From the NCBI RefSeq assembly GCF_900454495.1, contig NZ_UGSI01000002.1, forward strand, positions 2,019,001 through 2,083,000: a stretch of 64,000 bases of DNA, in the 5' to 3' direction. Of this stretch, positions 7,396 to 15,951 are shown piece after piece (position 1 is the first letter of the stretch; each line of letters begins with the position of its first letter). Made by a program: the position numbers and the translations under genes. The notes below the pieces were generated by a model. It was given only the letters and a program-made list of their open reading frames with translations. It was not told the origin of the DNA and did not search any database. The DNA comes from Paenibacillus macerans. Its GTDB lineage: Bacteria; Bacillota; Bacilli; Paenibacillales; Paenibacillaceae.

Positions 7396-7860
7396 TTGAG
7401 TCAGGATGGGCTGTTGAATGAGCAGGAAATTTTGGACGGTCTTTTCGAGACGGCAGCGAATTTGCCGGAGGAGACCGTTTTTATCGGGCGGTTGGGTTTA
7501 AGGGTCACGCTGCGCGGTCTCACGTCCAGCAAGGTGGATGCGATCCGTGAGCGGTGCACGATCCGCAAGACGACGAAAGGCCAGGTCACGGAAAAAATCG
7601 ACAGCGAGCTGTTTAACGCCGCATTGATCAAGGAAGCGACCGCCTCGCTGGAAGTGGTTAAGAAGCGGGAGAACGGCGGGGAAGCGCAAAGTTTGAAGCT
7701 GAGCGGCTGGGGCGACGACCGCCTGATCAGCCGGCTGAAGCTGTCCGGCGGGGAAGAGGCGGTGCGCCGTCTGCTGCTGGCCGGGGAACTGGACGCCGTC
7801 GGCGATAAAGTGCTGGAGATTTCCGGCTTTGGGGTCGACATCGATGATCTAAAAAACTGA
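7396..7860 (+). CDS. xkdN: Tail assembly chaperone, short form (XkdN-like)
   Basis: A 154-residue protein between tube and tape-measure genes, the invariant place of tail assembly chaperones. Start TTG is preceded by AAGAGGAGGAAT. The 3' end holds a canonical -1 slippery heptamer A-AAA-AAC (7851-7857) directly before the TGA, so a fraction of ribosomes should continue into a 48-residue extension (see next entry). Both forms bind the tape measure during tail assembly in the G/GT model. Confidence 0.9.
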   Translation: MSQDGLLNEQEILDGLFETAANLPEETVFIGRLGLRVTLRGLTSSKVDAIRERCTIRKTTKGQVTEKIDSELFNAALIKEATASLEVVKKRENGGEAQSLKLSGWGDDRLISRLKLSGGEEAVRRLLLAGELDAVGDKVLEISGFGVDIDDLKN

Positions 7861-8003
7861 TCGGCTCCGGCGGCACGACGACGCTGCTGTTCCATTTGTG
7901 GACGCGGCATCATCTGCGCCCCGGGGAATACTGGTCGCTCCCCAAAGGAGAGCGTCTGCTGCTTAGAGCGTTTGCGGAGCGGGAGCTGGAGATGATGCAA
8001 TGA
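7851..8003 (+). CDS. Programmed -1 frameshift extension of tail chaperone
   Basis: Slipping one base back at AAAAAAC joins the chaperone frame to an open -1 frame of 48 codons (LIGSGGTTTLLFHLWTRHH...FAERELEMMQ) ending at TGA 8001-8003. The extension has no start or ribosome-binding site of its own. Its W/H-rich head and LLRAFAERELE tail resemble the T domain of phage G-GT chaperones. Confidence 0.85.
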   Translation, partial: KKLIGSGGTTTLLFHLWTRHHLRPGEYWSLPKGERLLLRAFAERELEMMQ

Positions 8004-8071
8004 GCGTCTCCCGGCTCCCGGTTTTCCCGCTTCCGGGCGGGCAGGCGAAGTACGGAGAAAGGAGGTAACGA

Positions 8072-9850
8072 ATGGCCGACAAAGAGATCTATGAGCTCGA
8101 GATCGAGATCGATAACCGCGACGTAGACAAAACGCAAAAAAAGCTGCGTTCCCTGGATAAGCTGCTGCAGCAAACCCAGCGCCGCGCCGGGCTTTTGGGC
8201 AAAACGCGAATCAAACCCGCCGTCACGCTGGACGACCGCTTTTCTTCCGCCGCCCGTAAAATCGGCGACACGCTGACGCGGCTGCACCGCACCACGGTCA
8301 AACCGGTCGCCGAGCTCGACGACCGTGCGTCCAAAGCGGCCGTGAAGCTTTACGCTACACTGGCGGCACTCAGTGCCCCACGCTGGCGCGTTTCAGTCGC
8401 CGGCGTGGACTGGGAGACCGCGGTCGGGGATTCTTTTACGAAATGGATAAGCTCCGACGGCAAAAGCACGATGCAGCGCATCTCCTCGTCGATTGCCAGC
8501 GCGCTTGGCGGTGGGTTGAAGGAGAAGATCATGCAGGAGTTAGGGTATATTAAGATGCCTGAGAAGAAGAATTCTGGACAAGGTGGAGGGGGCAAGGGAC
8601 GGAGAAGCGGAGGTTCGGGAAATCCGAAAAGGAAAACTCCTCCGTTTTTCGATTTTTTGGGGGTTCCAAAGCTTGATGCTTTTAACTTTCTATATCGCCA
8701 GATGACTAAGATATCCCCCAATGACATTTCAGGTCAAACTGGCGGTCCATCAAGCCAATTCCAAAGTTGGATTCGAAAAGCACCGGTGTATGCAGAAGCA
8801 GGGATAAAATCGGGTCAATCTTTCTTTAAATCTTTTTTAACCATACTTGATCCTCTACAAGTAGCTGAAAAGCTGGGAGCTAGCAAATGGGGGCCTGTTC
8901 AGGCAACTCAAAAAGTTCTTTCCGGACTGGGGATCGAATTCAAATCTAAATCCGGTTCTCCACAGGAATCAGGGGAATCCTCAACTTCCTCCAAAAAGAA
9001 GTCTCCTCTGCAGGATGTTTTGGATGGAACTTTCAAGGTCTTAGACTTTGGGGGAAAGGTCATTCAGGAATACTTTAAGGATCGTTATAAGGAACTTCTT
9101 GACCTGAAACTAATAGAAGCGAAGAATTCAGTTAAAAATTGGTGGCAAGCTAAATGGCCGGGGTTGCGATCACGCCTTGAGCCTAAAATTTCTCCCCAAA
9201 ATATGAGGCGTTTAACGAATGCGGGTACGAAAAGTCTCAGATTTTTAGGAAATGTAGTCACCCCAGTTGTAAAAAGATTAGGGGGATATGCCGGAGTGCT
9301 AATGGACGGTATCGAGATATTTTCGGCCAAGCCAGGCAGGGAGAGGTATCAAAAAGTTACATCTGCCATTTTGGGAGGAGTGTTAGGAGCCCTCGGGGGA
9401 GGGCTAGGAACTTTGACTTCTCCCGTTACCGGTCCAGTAGGACCTGCTGTAGGTTCTGCCCTTGGAGCTACTGTCGGAGGTTTGTTAGGCGATCCTTTAG
9501 GCAGCTATATTTACGATTTATTTCATGGGAAAATCGAACAAAAACCTCAGGCATATTCCGACCGTGAAATGGCTCCAAGCGTGCAGGGAATTACTCCACC
9601 TGAACCATACGTTCCTAGGGTCATGGGGACGCCTGTTCCCGATTATTATGAGTTGCCTGAGGATCTAAGGTCCAAAATTGGTGTTCCTGGTTACTTCAAT
9701 AAACCGTCAGCCCCGGTCAACGTTTCCCTATCCCAAGGCGCCCTCAACCTCACCGTCAACAAAGACGAGATCAATTACGACGAACTTGCCAAGGCGGCGG
9801 GCTGGAAAATCGCCAATGAGGTCAGGTTCGCCATGCAAAATCTGAAGTAA
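8072..9850 (+). CDS. xkdO: Tape measure protein (XkdO-like)
   Basis: This 592-residue protein follows the chaperone, with AAAGGAGG before the ATG. The N-terminal 110 residues are charged helices with two LDDR repeats (VTLDDRFSSAARKI, AELDDRASKAAVKL). The middle is Ser/Gly/Lys-rich and helical. Residues about 430-475 are a glycine-zipper-like hydrophobic stretch (LGGVLGALGGGLGT...GATVGGLLG), and the C-terminus is a conserved strand/helix. The tape measure sets tail length and is ejected into the target membrane. Bases about 8540-9720 are clearly more AT-rich and use different codons from both ends, so the centre has probably been exchanged by recombination. It is short for the family, predicting a tail of roughly 90 nm. 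Confidence 0.85.
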   Translation: MADKEIYELEIEIDNRDVDKTQKKLRSLDKLLQQTQRRAGLLGKTRIKPAVTLDDRFSSAARKIGDTLTRLHRTTVKPVAELDDRASKAAVKLYATLAALSAPRWRVSVAGVDWETAVGDSFTKWISSDGKSTMQRISSSIASALGGGLKEKIMQELGYIKMPEKKNSGQGGGGKGRRSGGSGNPKRKTPPFFDFLGVPKLDAFNFLYRQMTKISPNDISGQTGGPSSQFQSWIRKAPVYAEAGIKSGQSFFKSFLTILDPLQVAEKLGASKWGPVQATQKVLSGLGIEFKSKSGSPQESGESSTSSKKKSPLQDVLDGTFKVLDFGGKVIQEYFKDRYKELLDLKLIEAKNSVKNWWQAKWPGLRSRLEPKISPQNMRRLTNAGTKSLRFLGNVVTPVVKRLGGYAGVLMDGIEIFSAKPGRERYQKVTSAILGGVLGALGGGLGTLTSPVTGPVGPAVGSALGATVGGLLGDPLGSYIYDLFHGKIEQKPQAYSDREMAPSVQGITPPEPYVPRVMGTPVPDYYELPEDLRSKIGVPGYFNKPSAPVNVSLSQGALNLTVNKDEINYDELAKAAGWKIANEVRFAMQNLK

Positions 9851-9856
9851 GGGGCG

Positions 9857-10504
9857 ATGAGGAAGATGGAAATCCATTTGATCGACGGAGCGGGCAATGA
9901 CTTTTATTTTCCGGTGAATCCGGACGAAATTTCGATTTCCCGCGGCAAGGCGCTGGAGACGGTCAATATTTTGTCGCTGGGGGAATATGATTTCCCGGCT
10001 GGGGAGAAGGTGAAAGAGGTCGCCTTCTCTTCTTTTTTTCCGGCGGTTTACGATCCGGGATACTGCAACTATGAAAATCTCCCCGACCCGCAGGAGGCGA
10101 TGAATCAGCTCACCACGATGATGAACGGCAAGTCACCGGTGCGGCTGATTATTTCCGGTACGGCGGTGAACGTGCTTGTTACGATTGCCGCGCATAACAG
10201 CAGCTTTAAAGGCGGCGAGCCAGGGGACGTGTACTTCGACCTGACCGCCCGCACCTGGCGGGAGATGAAGGTCCATACGGCTGCTTCGGCGGCGGGGGGG
10301 TCGGCCAAAAAATCAACCCGTCCGGATACGAAAAAGCCGGCGAAAACCTACGTCGTCAAATCCGGAGACACGCTGTCCAAAATCGCTAAACTGGAGCTCG
10401 GCGACAGCTCGAAGTGGCAGCAGATTTACAAAGCGAATCAGAAAACGATCGGCAAGGACCCGAACAAAATCAAGCCCGGTCAAAAGCTGGTGATGCCGCA
10501 GTGA
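9857..10504 (+). CDS. xkdP: LysM tail/baseplate protein (XkdP-like)
   Basis: A 215-residue protein. Residues 1-140 form the conserved XkdP N-terminal domain (FYFPVNPDEISISRGKALETVNILSLGEYDFPAG). Residues about 162-213 are a LysM domain (YVVKSGDTLSKIAKLELGD...KPGQKLVMP). Such proteins link tube and baseplate and may touch peptidoglycan. The stop overlaps the next start by 4 bases (GTGA). Confidence 0.9.
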   Translation: MRKMEIHLIDGAGNDFYFPVNPDEISISRGKALETVNILSLGEYDFPAGEKVKEVAFSSFFPAVYDPGYCNYENLPDPQEAMNQLTTMMNGKSPVRLIISGTAVNVLVTIAAHNSSFKGGEPGDVYFDLTARTWREMKVHTAASAAGGSAKKSTRPDTKKPAKTYVVKSGDTLSKIAKLELGDSSKWQQIYKANQKTIGKDPNKIKPGQKLVMPQ

Positions 10505-11502
10505 GTTACGAAGTGGTGCTGCAGAACAAATATTATTTGCGCGAGCTAGTGGAAGGGATCACGCTGAAGGATTCGCTGGACCAAATTTCTTGCCAAGGGA
10601 CGATACTGCTGAAAATTCCGGCGTCTTTTCCCGGCATTGAACCGGGGCAGGAAATCCGCATTAGCGGAGTGCCGTTTAGCGGGGGCGGCGGAGCTTCAGG
10701 CGCTGGCGGTAAAAGCATGGCGCATTTGCTCCACCCCGGAGTCGTCTGGGAATGCTCAAGCTCGATCAAGCAGACAAAGCATATGACGGTGACGGTGTAC
10801 GACCGGACGATTTATTTGGCGAAATCGGAGGATGAGTACCTTTTTTCAGCCGGAGGAACGGCCGCTCAACGCCTGCGAAAATACGCTGCGGACTGGAACA
10901 TTAAACTGGATTCGGTGCCTGACACGAAAACGAAACTGAAAAAAGCCGTCTACCGGCCGCAGACGCTTTACAGCATGATCATGTCCGATCTCAAAGAGAC
11001 GGTTAAGGCTGGAGGCAACATGTACATTCCGCGGATGACGCCTGCCGGGCTGACGCTTTTTCAAATCGGCAGCAACAAAACGGTCTGGGTGCTGGAGCAG
11101 TTGGAGGAAGCGACGCAAAACCGCACGCTGGAAGGCTCGGTCACGCGGGTGAAGGTGATCGGCACCGAGGATCAGAAGGAGAATGCGCCATCCAAGGTGT
11201 TGGCCGTGGCGAGCGGGGAAACTGCTAAATACGGCGTGCTGCAGCGGATCGTTCAGGACGAAAACGTCAAAACCGCCAGTGCCGCCAAAAAGTTCGCCGA
11301 ATCCATGCTGACGGGCCTAGGGCAGTCCTACACCGTCACCTGTGTGGATCTGAACACGGTTCGCGCCGGGGATAAGGTGAATTTTAACGGATTGAATCTG
11401 ATCGTGACGTCGGTGTCCCACGAGTTAGGCGAGCCTGGTCATATGACGCTGGAGCTGGCAACGGAGGCCGACGTGAAAAGGAGGTATTTTCTTGACAACT
11501 GA
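10501..11502 (+). CDS. xkdQ: Baseplate hub protein (XkdQ-like)
   Basis: The frame is open further upstream, but GTG 10501, in a GTGA overlap with the LysM gene, gives the family-typical start SYEVVLQNKYYLRELVEG and 333 residues. It contains the hub-like strand TVTVYDRTIYLAKSEDEYLFSAGGTAAQRLRKYAADW and a C-terminal LNTVRAGDKVNFNGLNLIVTSVSHELG. It is related to gp27/gpD-type hub proteins and sits between the XkdP and DUF2577-like proteins as in PBSX. Confidence 0.88.
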   Translation: MSYEVVLQNKYYLRELVEGITLKDSLDQISCQGTILLKIPASFPGIEPGQEIRISGVPFSGGGGASGAGGKSMAHLLHPGVVWECSSSIKQTKHMTVTVYDRTIYLAKSEDEYLFSAGGTAAQRLRKYAADWNIKLDSVPDTKTKLKKAVYRPQTLYSMIMSDLKETVKAGGNMYIPRMTPAGLTLFQIGSNKTVWVLEQLEEATQNRTLEGSVTRVKVIGTEDQKENAPSKVLAVASGETAKYGVLQRIVQDENVKTASAAKKFAESMLTGLGQSYTVTCVDLNTVRAGDKVNFNGLNLIVTSVSHELGEPGHMTLELATEADVKRRYFLDN

Positions 11503-11896
11503 TCCATATGCGGCTTTGGCCGTTTCGCTGCGGGAAAATGCCGCGAGGAAAGCGGCGGAAGCTTTGGCGGGCGTTTCGGCCGAACTGGGGACCATTACGA
11601 GGTCGGGGCTGAAGCTGGACAACTTTAAGCATGAAATCCAGGATTATTTGGTCGCGGAATTTCCGGGGACGTTGAAGCTGCCTCAGTTAGCGCTTACCGG
11701 GGAGGCTGGCTGGCTGGATGACGAAAGAGAACGCATCGTGGAAGTACAGCAAGGTGAATTCTCTTTTGAACCCTCGGAAACCGCGGGAGTGGCGTTGACC
11801 TTGCGGTACCAGCCAGGCGACCGGGTGCTGGCGCTGCCGATTAACGGCGGGAATGATGCGATCGTCATTTGCAGGGTGGTGAGCGGGAATGGCTAA
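11492..11896 (+). CDS. xkdR: DUF2577-like baseplate protein (XkdR-like)
   Basis: A 134-residue protein starting at TTG 11492 with AAAGGAGG nearby, inside the end of xkdQ. A helical N-terminus is followed by an OB-like strand region (YQPGDRVLALPINGGNDAIVICRVV) as in DUF2577 proteins, which are probable hub or spike-adaptor components. The end overlaps the next gene by 8 bases. Confidence 0.8.
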   Translation: MTTDPYAALAVSLRENAARKAAEALAGVSAELGTITRSGLKLDNFKHEIQDYLVAEFPGTLKLPQLALTGEAGWLDDERERIVEVQQGEFSFEPSETAGVALTLRYQPGDRVLALPINGGNDAIVICRVVSGNG

Positions 11897-12350
11897 TCTT
11901 TTTCCGGAAGCGGTGGTGGATGCGTGGTCCTCTGCCGAGGAAGAAACGCCGGAAACGACGAATGATGAGGTGGCTTTTGGGCGAAGCTGGCGATTTGATT
12001 TTGAGGCCGGGGAGTTCGTAATGACGCCCACGCGAAAAATAGCCCGGGCCGACGACACCGCCGCCTGGGTGGTGTGGTGTGAAAAAGCGATCCGCACGCC
12101 GCGCTACCGGCATTTGATTTATTCGCGGTCGTACGGGCAGGAATTCGAAGAGCTGATCGGCAGAGGCTACAGCCGCGCCGTCCAGGAAAGCGAGATCGAG
12201 CGGATCGCGACGGAGACGCTGATGGTGGATCCCCGCACTTTAAGCGTGGGGGATTTTTCTTTTTCGTGGCAGGACGATGGATGCCGGTTTAGCTGCCGGG
12301 TGAAAAATGTCCGGGAGGAAGAGATAATCGCGGAAGGGAGTGTGACATGA
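11889..12350 (+). CDS. xkdS: gp25-like baseplate wedge protein (XkdS-like)
   Basis: A 153-residue protein of DUF2634/gp25-like type with the conserved RTPRYRHLIYSRSYGQEFEELIG segment and the C-terminal SWQDDGCRFSCRVKNV strand. It initiates sheath assembly on the baseplate in related systems. It overlaps both neighbours by a few bases, showing tight coupling. Confidence 0.87.
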   Translation: MANLFPEAVVDAWSSAEEETPETTNDEVAFGRSWRFDFEAGEFVMTPTRKIARADDTAAWVVWCEKAIRTPRYRHLIYSRSYGQEFEELIGRGYSRAVQESEIERIATETLMVDPRTLSVGDFSFSWQDDGCRFSCRVKNVREEEIIAEGSVT

Positions 12351-13468
12351 TGGCGGAGCTGCCGCTTTATTTGCAGGATCAAACGGAAGAACAAATCATG
12401 CAGCGGATGCTGGATAGGGTGCCTGCGGATATCGATAAATCCGAGGGTTCTTTTATTTGGGACGCTGAAGCCCCGGCAGCATTTATGCTGGCGGAGGCGG
12501 CGGTGTGGGCACGGCAGGTGCTGGAGCGCGGGTTTGCAAGTACGACGTACGGAGAGTACCTCGATTTGCGGGCCGCGGAGCATGGGGTGACCCGGCGGCC
12601 GGCCGTGGCGGCGACGGGCACGGTCAGGTTTACCGGGACGCCCGGGAGGACGGTTCCGGCGGGAACGGTCGTGGCGACGCCGGCCGACGAGGTTACGGCG
12701 GAGGCGTCGATCGAATACGAGACGACGGCGTCGGTAACGCTGGATGAAAACGGCGAGGGAAGCGCTCCGATTCGGGCTGTTGTGGCAGGGCAAGCGGGCA
12801 ACGTACCGGCGGGCGTGATCGAGATTATCGCGACACCGGTGAGCGGCGTCACGGCGGTGACAAACCCGGAAGAGACCCGGGGCGGCGCCGATACCGAGTC
12901 GGATGAGCTGCTATTGGAGCGTTTTTATTCCCAGGTGCGAAACCAGGGGACGAGCGGCAACAAAGCGCAGTATATGAAATGGGCCGGGGAGGTGCCCGGT
13001 GTCGGCGGGGTGCAGGTAAAGCCGTTGTGGAAGGGGCCCGGAACGGTGGGAATTTATTTGCTGGACACGGAAAAGCGGGCGGCCAACGAGGAAATTGTGG
13101 CGGCAGCGCAGGCCTACATCGATCCGACCCAGGACGGGCAGGGAGAAGGCATGGCGCCGGCAGGCCCGATCGTCACGGTGATGGCGGCCGATGAGGTTCC
13201 GATCGACATCCGCGTCAAGCTTACGTTAGCGAGCGGGGTGACGCTGGCCGAGGTGCGGAAGCGGATCGAAGACGGCGTGCGTGCGTATTTGAAGCAGCTG
13301 GCTTTTGCCGATCCGTTGGTGCGCTTTACACGGATTGCGGCGATTCTGCTGGATATTCCGCCGATCATCGACTACGCCGAGTTGACGGTGAACGGGAACG
13401 CGGATACCAATTTGGAGATTTACCCGGGGCAGGTCGCGGTGCTGGGGACGGTGGAAGTTTATGAGTGA
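12347..13468 (+). CDS. xkdT: Baseplate J-like wedge protein (XkdT-like)
   Basis: A 373-residue baseplate J/gp47-family protein with the N-terminal MLDRVPADIDKSEGSFIWDA motif, a YGEYLDLRAAEHGVTRRPAVAATGTVRFTG core and the C-terminal LDIPPIIDYAELTVNG. It forms the baseplate wedge with the XkdS and XkdU homologues. Start ATG overlaps the xkdS stop (ACATGATG). Confidence 0.92.
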   Translation: MMAELPLYLQDQTEEQIMQRMLDRVPADIDKSEGSFIWDAEAPAAFMLAEAAVWARQVLERGFASTTYGEYLDLRAAEHGVTRRPAVAATGTVRFTGTPGRTVPAGTVVATPADEVTAEASIEYETTASVTLDENGEGSAPIRAVVAGQAGNVPAGVIEIIATPVSGVTAVTNPEETRGGADTESDELLLERFYSQVRNQGTSGNKAQYMKWAGEVPGVGGVQVKPLWKGPGTVGIYLLDTEKRAANEEIVAAAQAYIDPTQDGQGEGMAPAGPIVTVMAADEVPIDIRVKLTLASGVTLAEVRKRIEDGVRAYLKQLAFADPLVRFTRIAAILLDIPPIIDYAELTVNGNADTNLEIYPGQVAVLGTVEVYE

Positions 13469-14144
13469 GTATGTGCTGACTAACATGAGGAGCATGGGTG
13501 AACCTTTGCTGGCGGATAAGAGTGGAGCTTTGCCGGGAAGTGCGGGCGAGCCATGGCCGGCAGGTACAAGCACCCCTTTACTTACAAGCCCGCGGGGGCG
13601 CGAAATGTTTTCCTATCTGCCGAGTTATTACGAAAACTCCCGGGTCATGCAGGCGGATGTGAATGCCAAAGGCGTTGAGCTGGATCGGCTGTTCGAGGCG
13701 CTAAACGAAACGCTGGAGCAGTTTTTTGTACGGACGGCCACTTGGGGGCTTGACCGCTGGGAGAGTGAGCTCGGCATCGAGACCGATCCCGGTAAGCCGC
13801 TCGACCAGCGTCGGGCTGTTGTTGAGTCCAAGCTGCGGGGAAGCGGGAAGTTTTCGGGGCGGCTGGTGAAGAGTGTGGCGGAGGCGTATTACGGCGGGAA
13901 GGTGGATGTTTTTTTTCAGCCCAGTGAATGGAGCTTTACGGTGAAGTTCGTGGATAGTGCAGGGATTCCGCCGAACCTGAACGATCTTATAGCCGTTATC
14001 GGAGAACTTAAACCGGCGCATTTGGCATTGAAGTTTGAATTTTCTTATTTGCTGATTCGCGACATTCACGAGGTGTTGACTCTTAACCAGATGGAACAAA
14101 TCTCATTGAACCAATTTGCAGGAGGTGATCCGGTTGGCCAGTAA
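13461..14144 (+). CDS. xkdU: DUF2313 baseplate protein (XkdU-like)
   Basis: A 227-residue protein with the family-typical core FSYLPSYYENSRVMQADVNAKG, a WGLDRWESELGI motif and the C-terminal LIRDIHEVLTLNQMEQ. The first about 50 residues are an extra low-complexity extension (GEPWPAGTSTPLL). It corresponds to the third wedge component, carrying tail fibres. It overlaps xkdT by 8 bases. Confidence 0.87.
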   Translation: MSEYVLTNMRSMGEPLLADKSGALPGSAGEPWPAGTSTPLLTSPRGREMFSYLPSYYENSRVMQADVNAKGVELDRLFEALNETLEQFFVRTATWGLDRWESELGIETDPGKPLDQRRAVVESKLRGSGKFSGRLVKSVAEAYYGGKVDVFFQPSEWSFTVKFVDSAGIPPNLNDLIAVIGELKPAHLALKFEFSYLLIRDIHEVLTLNQMEQISLNQFAGGDPVGQ

Positions 14145-15177
14145 TACACCTAATCTCAACCTACTCAAAAAAGACCCGGCAACCGATGGAAACGATACGT
14201 TTAACATCCAAACAATGCTAAATGACAACTGGGATAAAATTGATGCGGCGGTGGGGGAAGTTCGAGAAGAATTGAAGGACATCAATGTTCCCGATGCTTC
14301 CCTCACACAGAAGGGCATCGTACAGCTCTCTAGCGCCACGGACAGCACCGCAGAGGATCGGGCGGCAACGCCGAAGGCGGTCAAGTCGGCGTATGACGCA
14401 GCCACAGCGGCGCAGATAACAGCCAATGCTGCGAATACGGCGGCGGCAGGAGCACAAAACACGGCGAATGCTGCGCTTACGACCTCCGGCACAGCCGAGA
14501 GCAACGCTAAAAATGCAAGCATCCCCAGGGCCATGCGGTTTACCGGCGATCTGAACGGCGTTACAGAAAACGGCTTTTATGATGGGGCTAATATGGCGAA
14601 CGCTCCAAGTGCCGACTGGTATTACGTCGAGCACATGTCGCATTCGCAAGATCCTGGTAACTGGCGGCTGCAAAGGGCAACGAATTTTTATGATGGCGTT
14701 ACGTACTGGAGACAATTACGAGCCGGGACATGGACAGCCTGGCAGACATGGGGTGGAAATATGCCAGTTATTGTTAGTGGTAATACGGTTCAATATACGC
14801 AACCAACAGAGTATAGCTTTACAAAACAAACACAGAACGCCTATTTGCTCGTAGGTAAATTTATTCCTAAGGGTATCGGCCAGTTAAAAATACAAGCGGA
14901 AGTGTGGGGGGACACAGCTGCTGGTTTATACGTAAGCGCTTTTCCGATTGACGCAATAACATATACGTATGGCCTTATCGACTGGACAACACCACTCGGA
15001 ACTGTGATTAATTTCAATCCTCCATTACTTACGGGAGTCTTTAGGTCTTCCTCATCCGGCATTGTTAATGTAAATGTAAGGCACCCTATTTTTTTATTTT
15101 TAGGTACTGGCACTATCAATACAAATATGACAATTTACGTTAAGAATATCACCGTACAATATGATGTTATTAATTAA
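14134..15177 (+). CDS. Tail fibre with phage-fibre repeat and pyocin-knob-like domain
   Basis: TTG 14134, with GGAGGTGAT just upstream, gives 347 residues starting ASNTPNLNLLKKDP, the usual XkdV-type start. Then come a phage tail fibre repeat (ASLTQKGIVQLSS...TPKAVKSAYD), an Ala/Asn helical stalk with AANTAAAGAQNTANAA repeats, and a pyocin-knob-like segment (about 145-215: GNWRLQRATNFYDGVTYWRQLR). The C-terminus (about 220-347) is beta-rich and unfamiliar, with more AT-rich codons from about 14760 on. It probably binds the receptor and sets the killing spectrum. Confidence 0.85.
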   Translation: MASNTPNLNLLKKDPATDGNDTFNIQTMLNDNWDKIDAAVGEVREELKDINVPDASLTQKGIVQLSSATDSTAEDRAATPKAVKSAYDAATAAQITANAANTAAAGAQNTANAALTTSGTAESNAKNASIPRAMRFTGDLNGVTENGFYDGANMANAPSADWYYVEHMSHSQDPGNWRLQRATNFYDGVTYWRQLRAGTWTAWQTWGGNMPVIVSGNTVQYTQPTEYSFTKQTQNAYLLVGKFIPKGIGQLKIQAEVWGDTAAGLYVSAFPIDAITYTYGLIDWTTPLGTVINFNPPLLTGVFRSSSSGIVNVNVRHPIFLFLGTGTINTNMTIYVKNITVQYDVIN

Positions 15178-15256
15178 GGAAGAATACTTCTTGCCTCCAG
15201 AGCCGATCCAAGGTAACTGGATAGATCATAAATATCTTATACGTAAGGTGGTATAC

Positions 15257-15500
15257 ATGATCAGAATGTTTAGGTCAAAAGATAGGACAGAAGCAATTGA
15301 GTTTCCGGATGGTGAAATGTCAAGGGTAACGGAAATCGCTAAGTTTACAGGCTTGACGTGTGACTGTCGAGGTAAATCCGGATGGAAGTGTTGTTAGGGC
15401 TGGATTGATTAGGGGAGCAACTGAGGCTCCACTTGTCGTTATTCCGGGGCAGTACGTGTACAAAGAGAGCAGCGGGAAAATCGGAAGATTTTTTTTATAA
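15257..15500 (+). pseudogene. Small phage protein gene with a frameshift
   Basis: ATG 15257 opens MIRMFRSKDRTEAIEFPDGEMSRV...KFTGLT, and after one surplus base near 15355-15360 the +1 frame continues sensibly (VTVEVNPDGSVVRAGL, IRGATEAPLVVIPGQY) to TAA 15498-15500. The joined product of about 80 residues looks like a small phage protein found after fibre genes. The original frame instead ends at 15397 in a Cys-rich nonsense tail. It may be a mutation or a sequencing error. Confidence 0.6.
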
Positions 15501-15588
15501 ATTCTCAGCAGAGTTGAGCATTTCTATACAAAAATCAGATTTATGTGCTTTCTATCTGCTTTGAATGCACTTAATAGATGTTTTCTTA

Positions 15589-15620
15589 GCCTTCGGAGCC
15601 GATCCGAAGGCCATTTTTTT
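15589..15620 (+). terminator. Terminator before lysis cassette
   Basis: GCCTTCGG, a 7-base loop, CCGAAGGC, CA and seven Ts form a clear intrinsic terminator between the fibre region and the lysis genes. Confidence 0.8.
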
Positions 15621-15640
15621 ATCGAGAGAGGGTGAGGGTA

Positions 15641-15928
15641 ATGGATATTACGGTAATTACTGCGGTAACGTCGGTCTTGGCCGCGCTGAGCGGTATTGCT
15701 TTAGGGTGGGCGGGGCGCGCAAAGGCGATGCGGCAGGAAGCGGAAGAGGCCGCGGAGCTGGAAGCGGTGCAGCGCGCCGATGTGGAATACATCAAGCGCG
15801 GCGTGGACGACATGAAAATCGAACAAAAGCTGCAGGGGCAGCGGTTCGAGGCGTTTTCCGAGCGATTGACGCGGGTCGAGGAATCGACCAAACAGGCGCA
15901 CAAGCGGATCGACCGTTTGGAAGAATAG
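15641..15928 (+). CDS. XhlA-like membrane/coiled-coil lysis accessory protein
   Basis: The ATG at 15641 gives 95 residues (a GTG at 15632 is an alternative). One N-terminal membrane segment (ITAVTSVLAALSGIALGWAG) is followed by an acidic-basic coiled coil, the last part of which (RLTRVEESTKQAHKRIDRLEE) resembles XhlA-type hemolysin-like proteins. It is the first gene of the holin/amidase cassette. The membrane segment is N-terminal rather than C-terminal as in XhlA, so the family call is tentative. Confidence 0.6.
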   Translation: MDITVITAVTSVLAALSGIALGWAGRAKAMRQEAEEAAELEAVQRADVEYIKRGVDDMKIEQKLQGQRFEAFSERLTRVEESTKQAHKRIDRLEE

Positions 15929-15951
15929 ATTGTATCAAGGAGGTGATAGTT

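Noticed and set aside
7858..8003. Frameshift mutation inactivating the tail chaperone gene
   Set aside because: Presence of the canonical AAAAAAC heptamer in correct phase and the conserved gene position favour programmed frameshifting.
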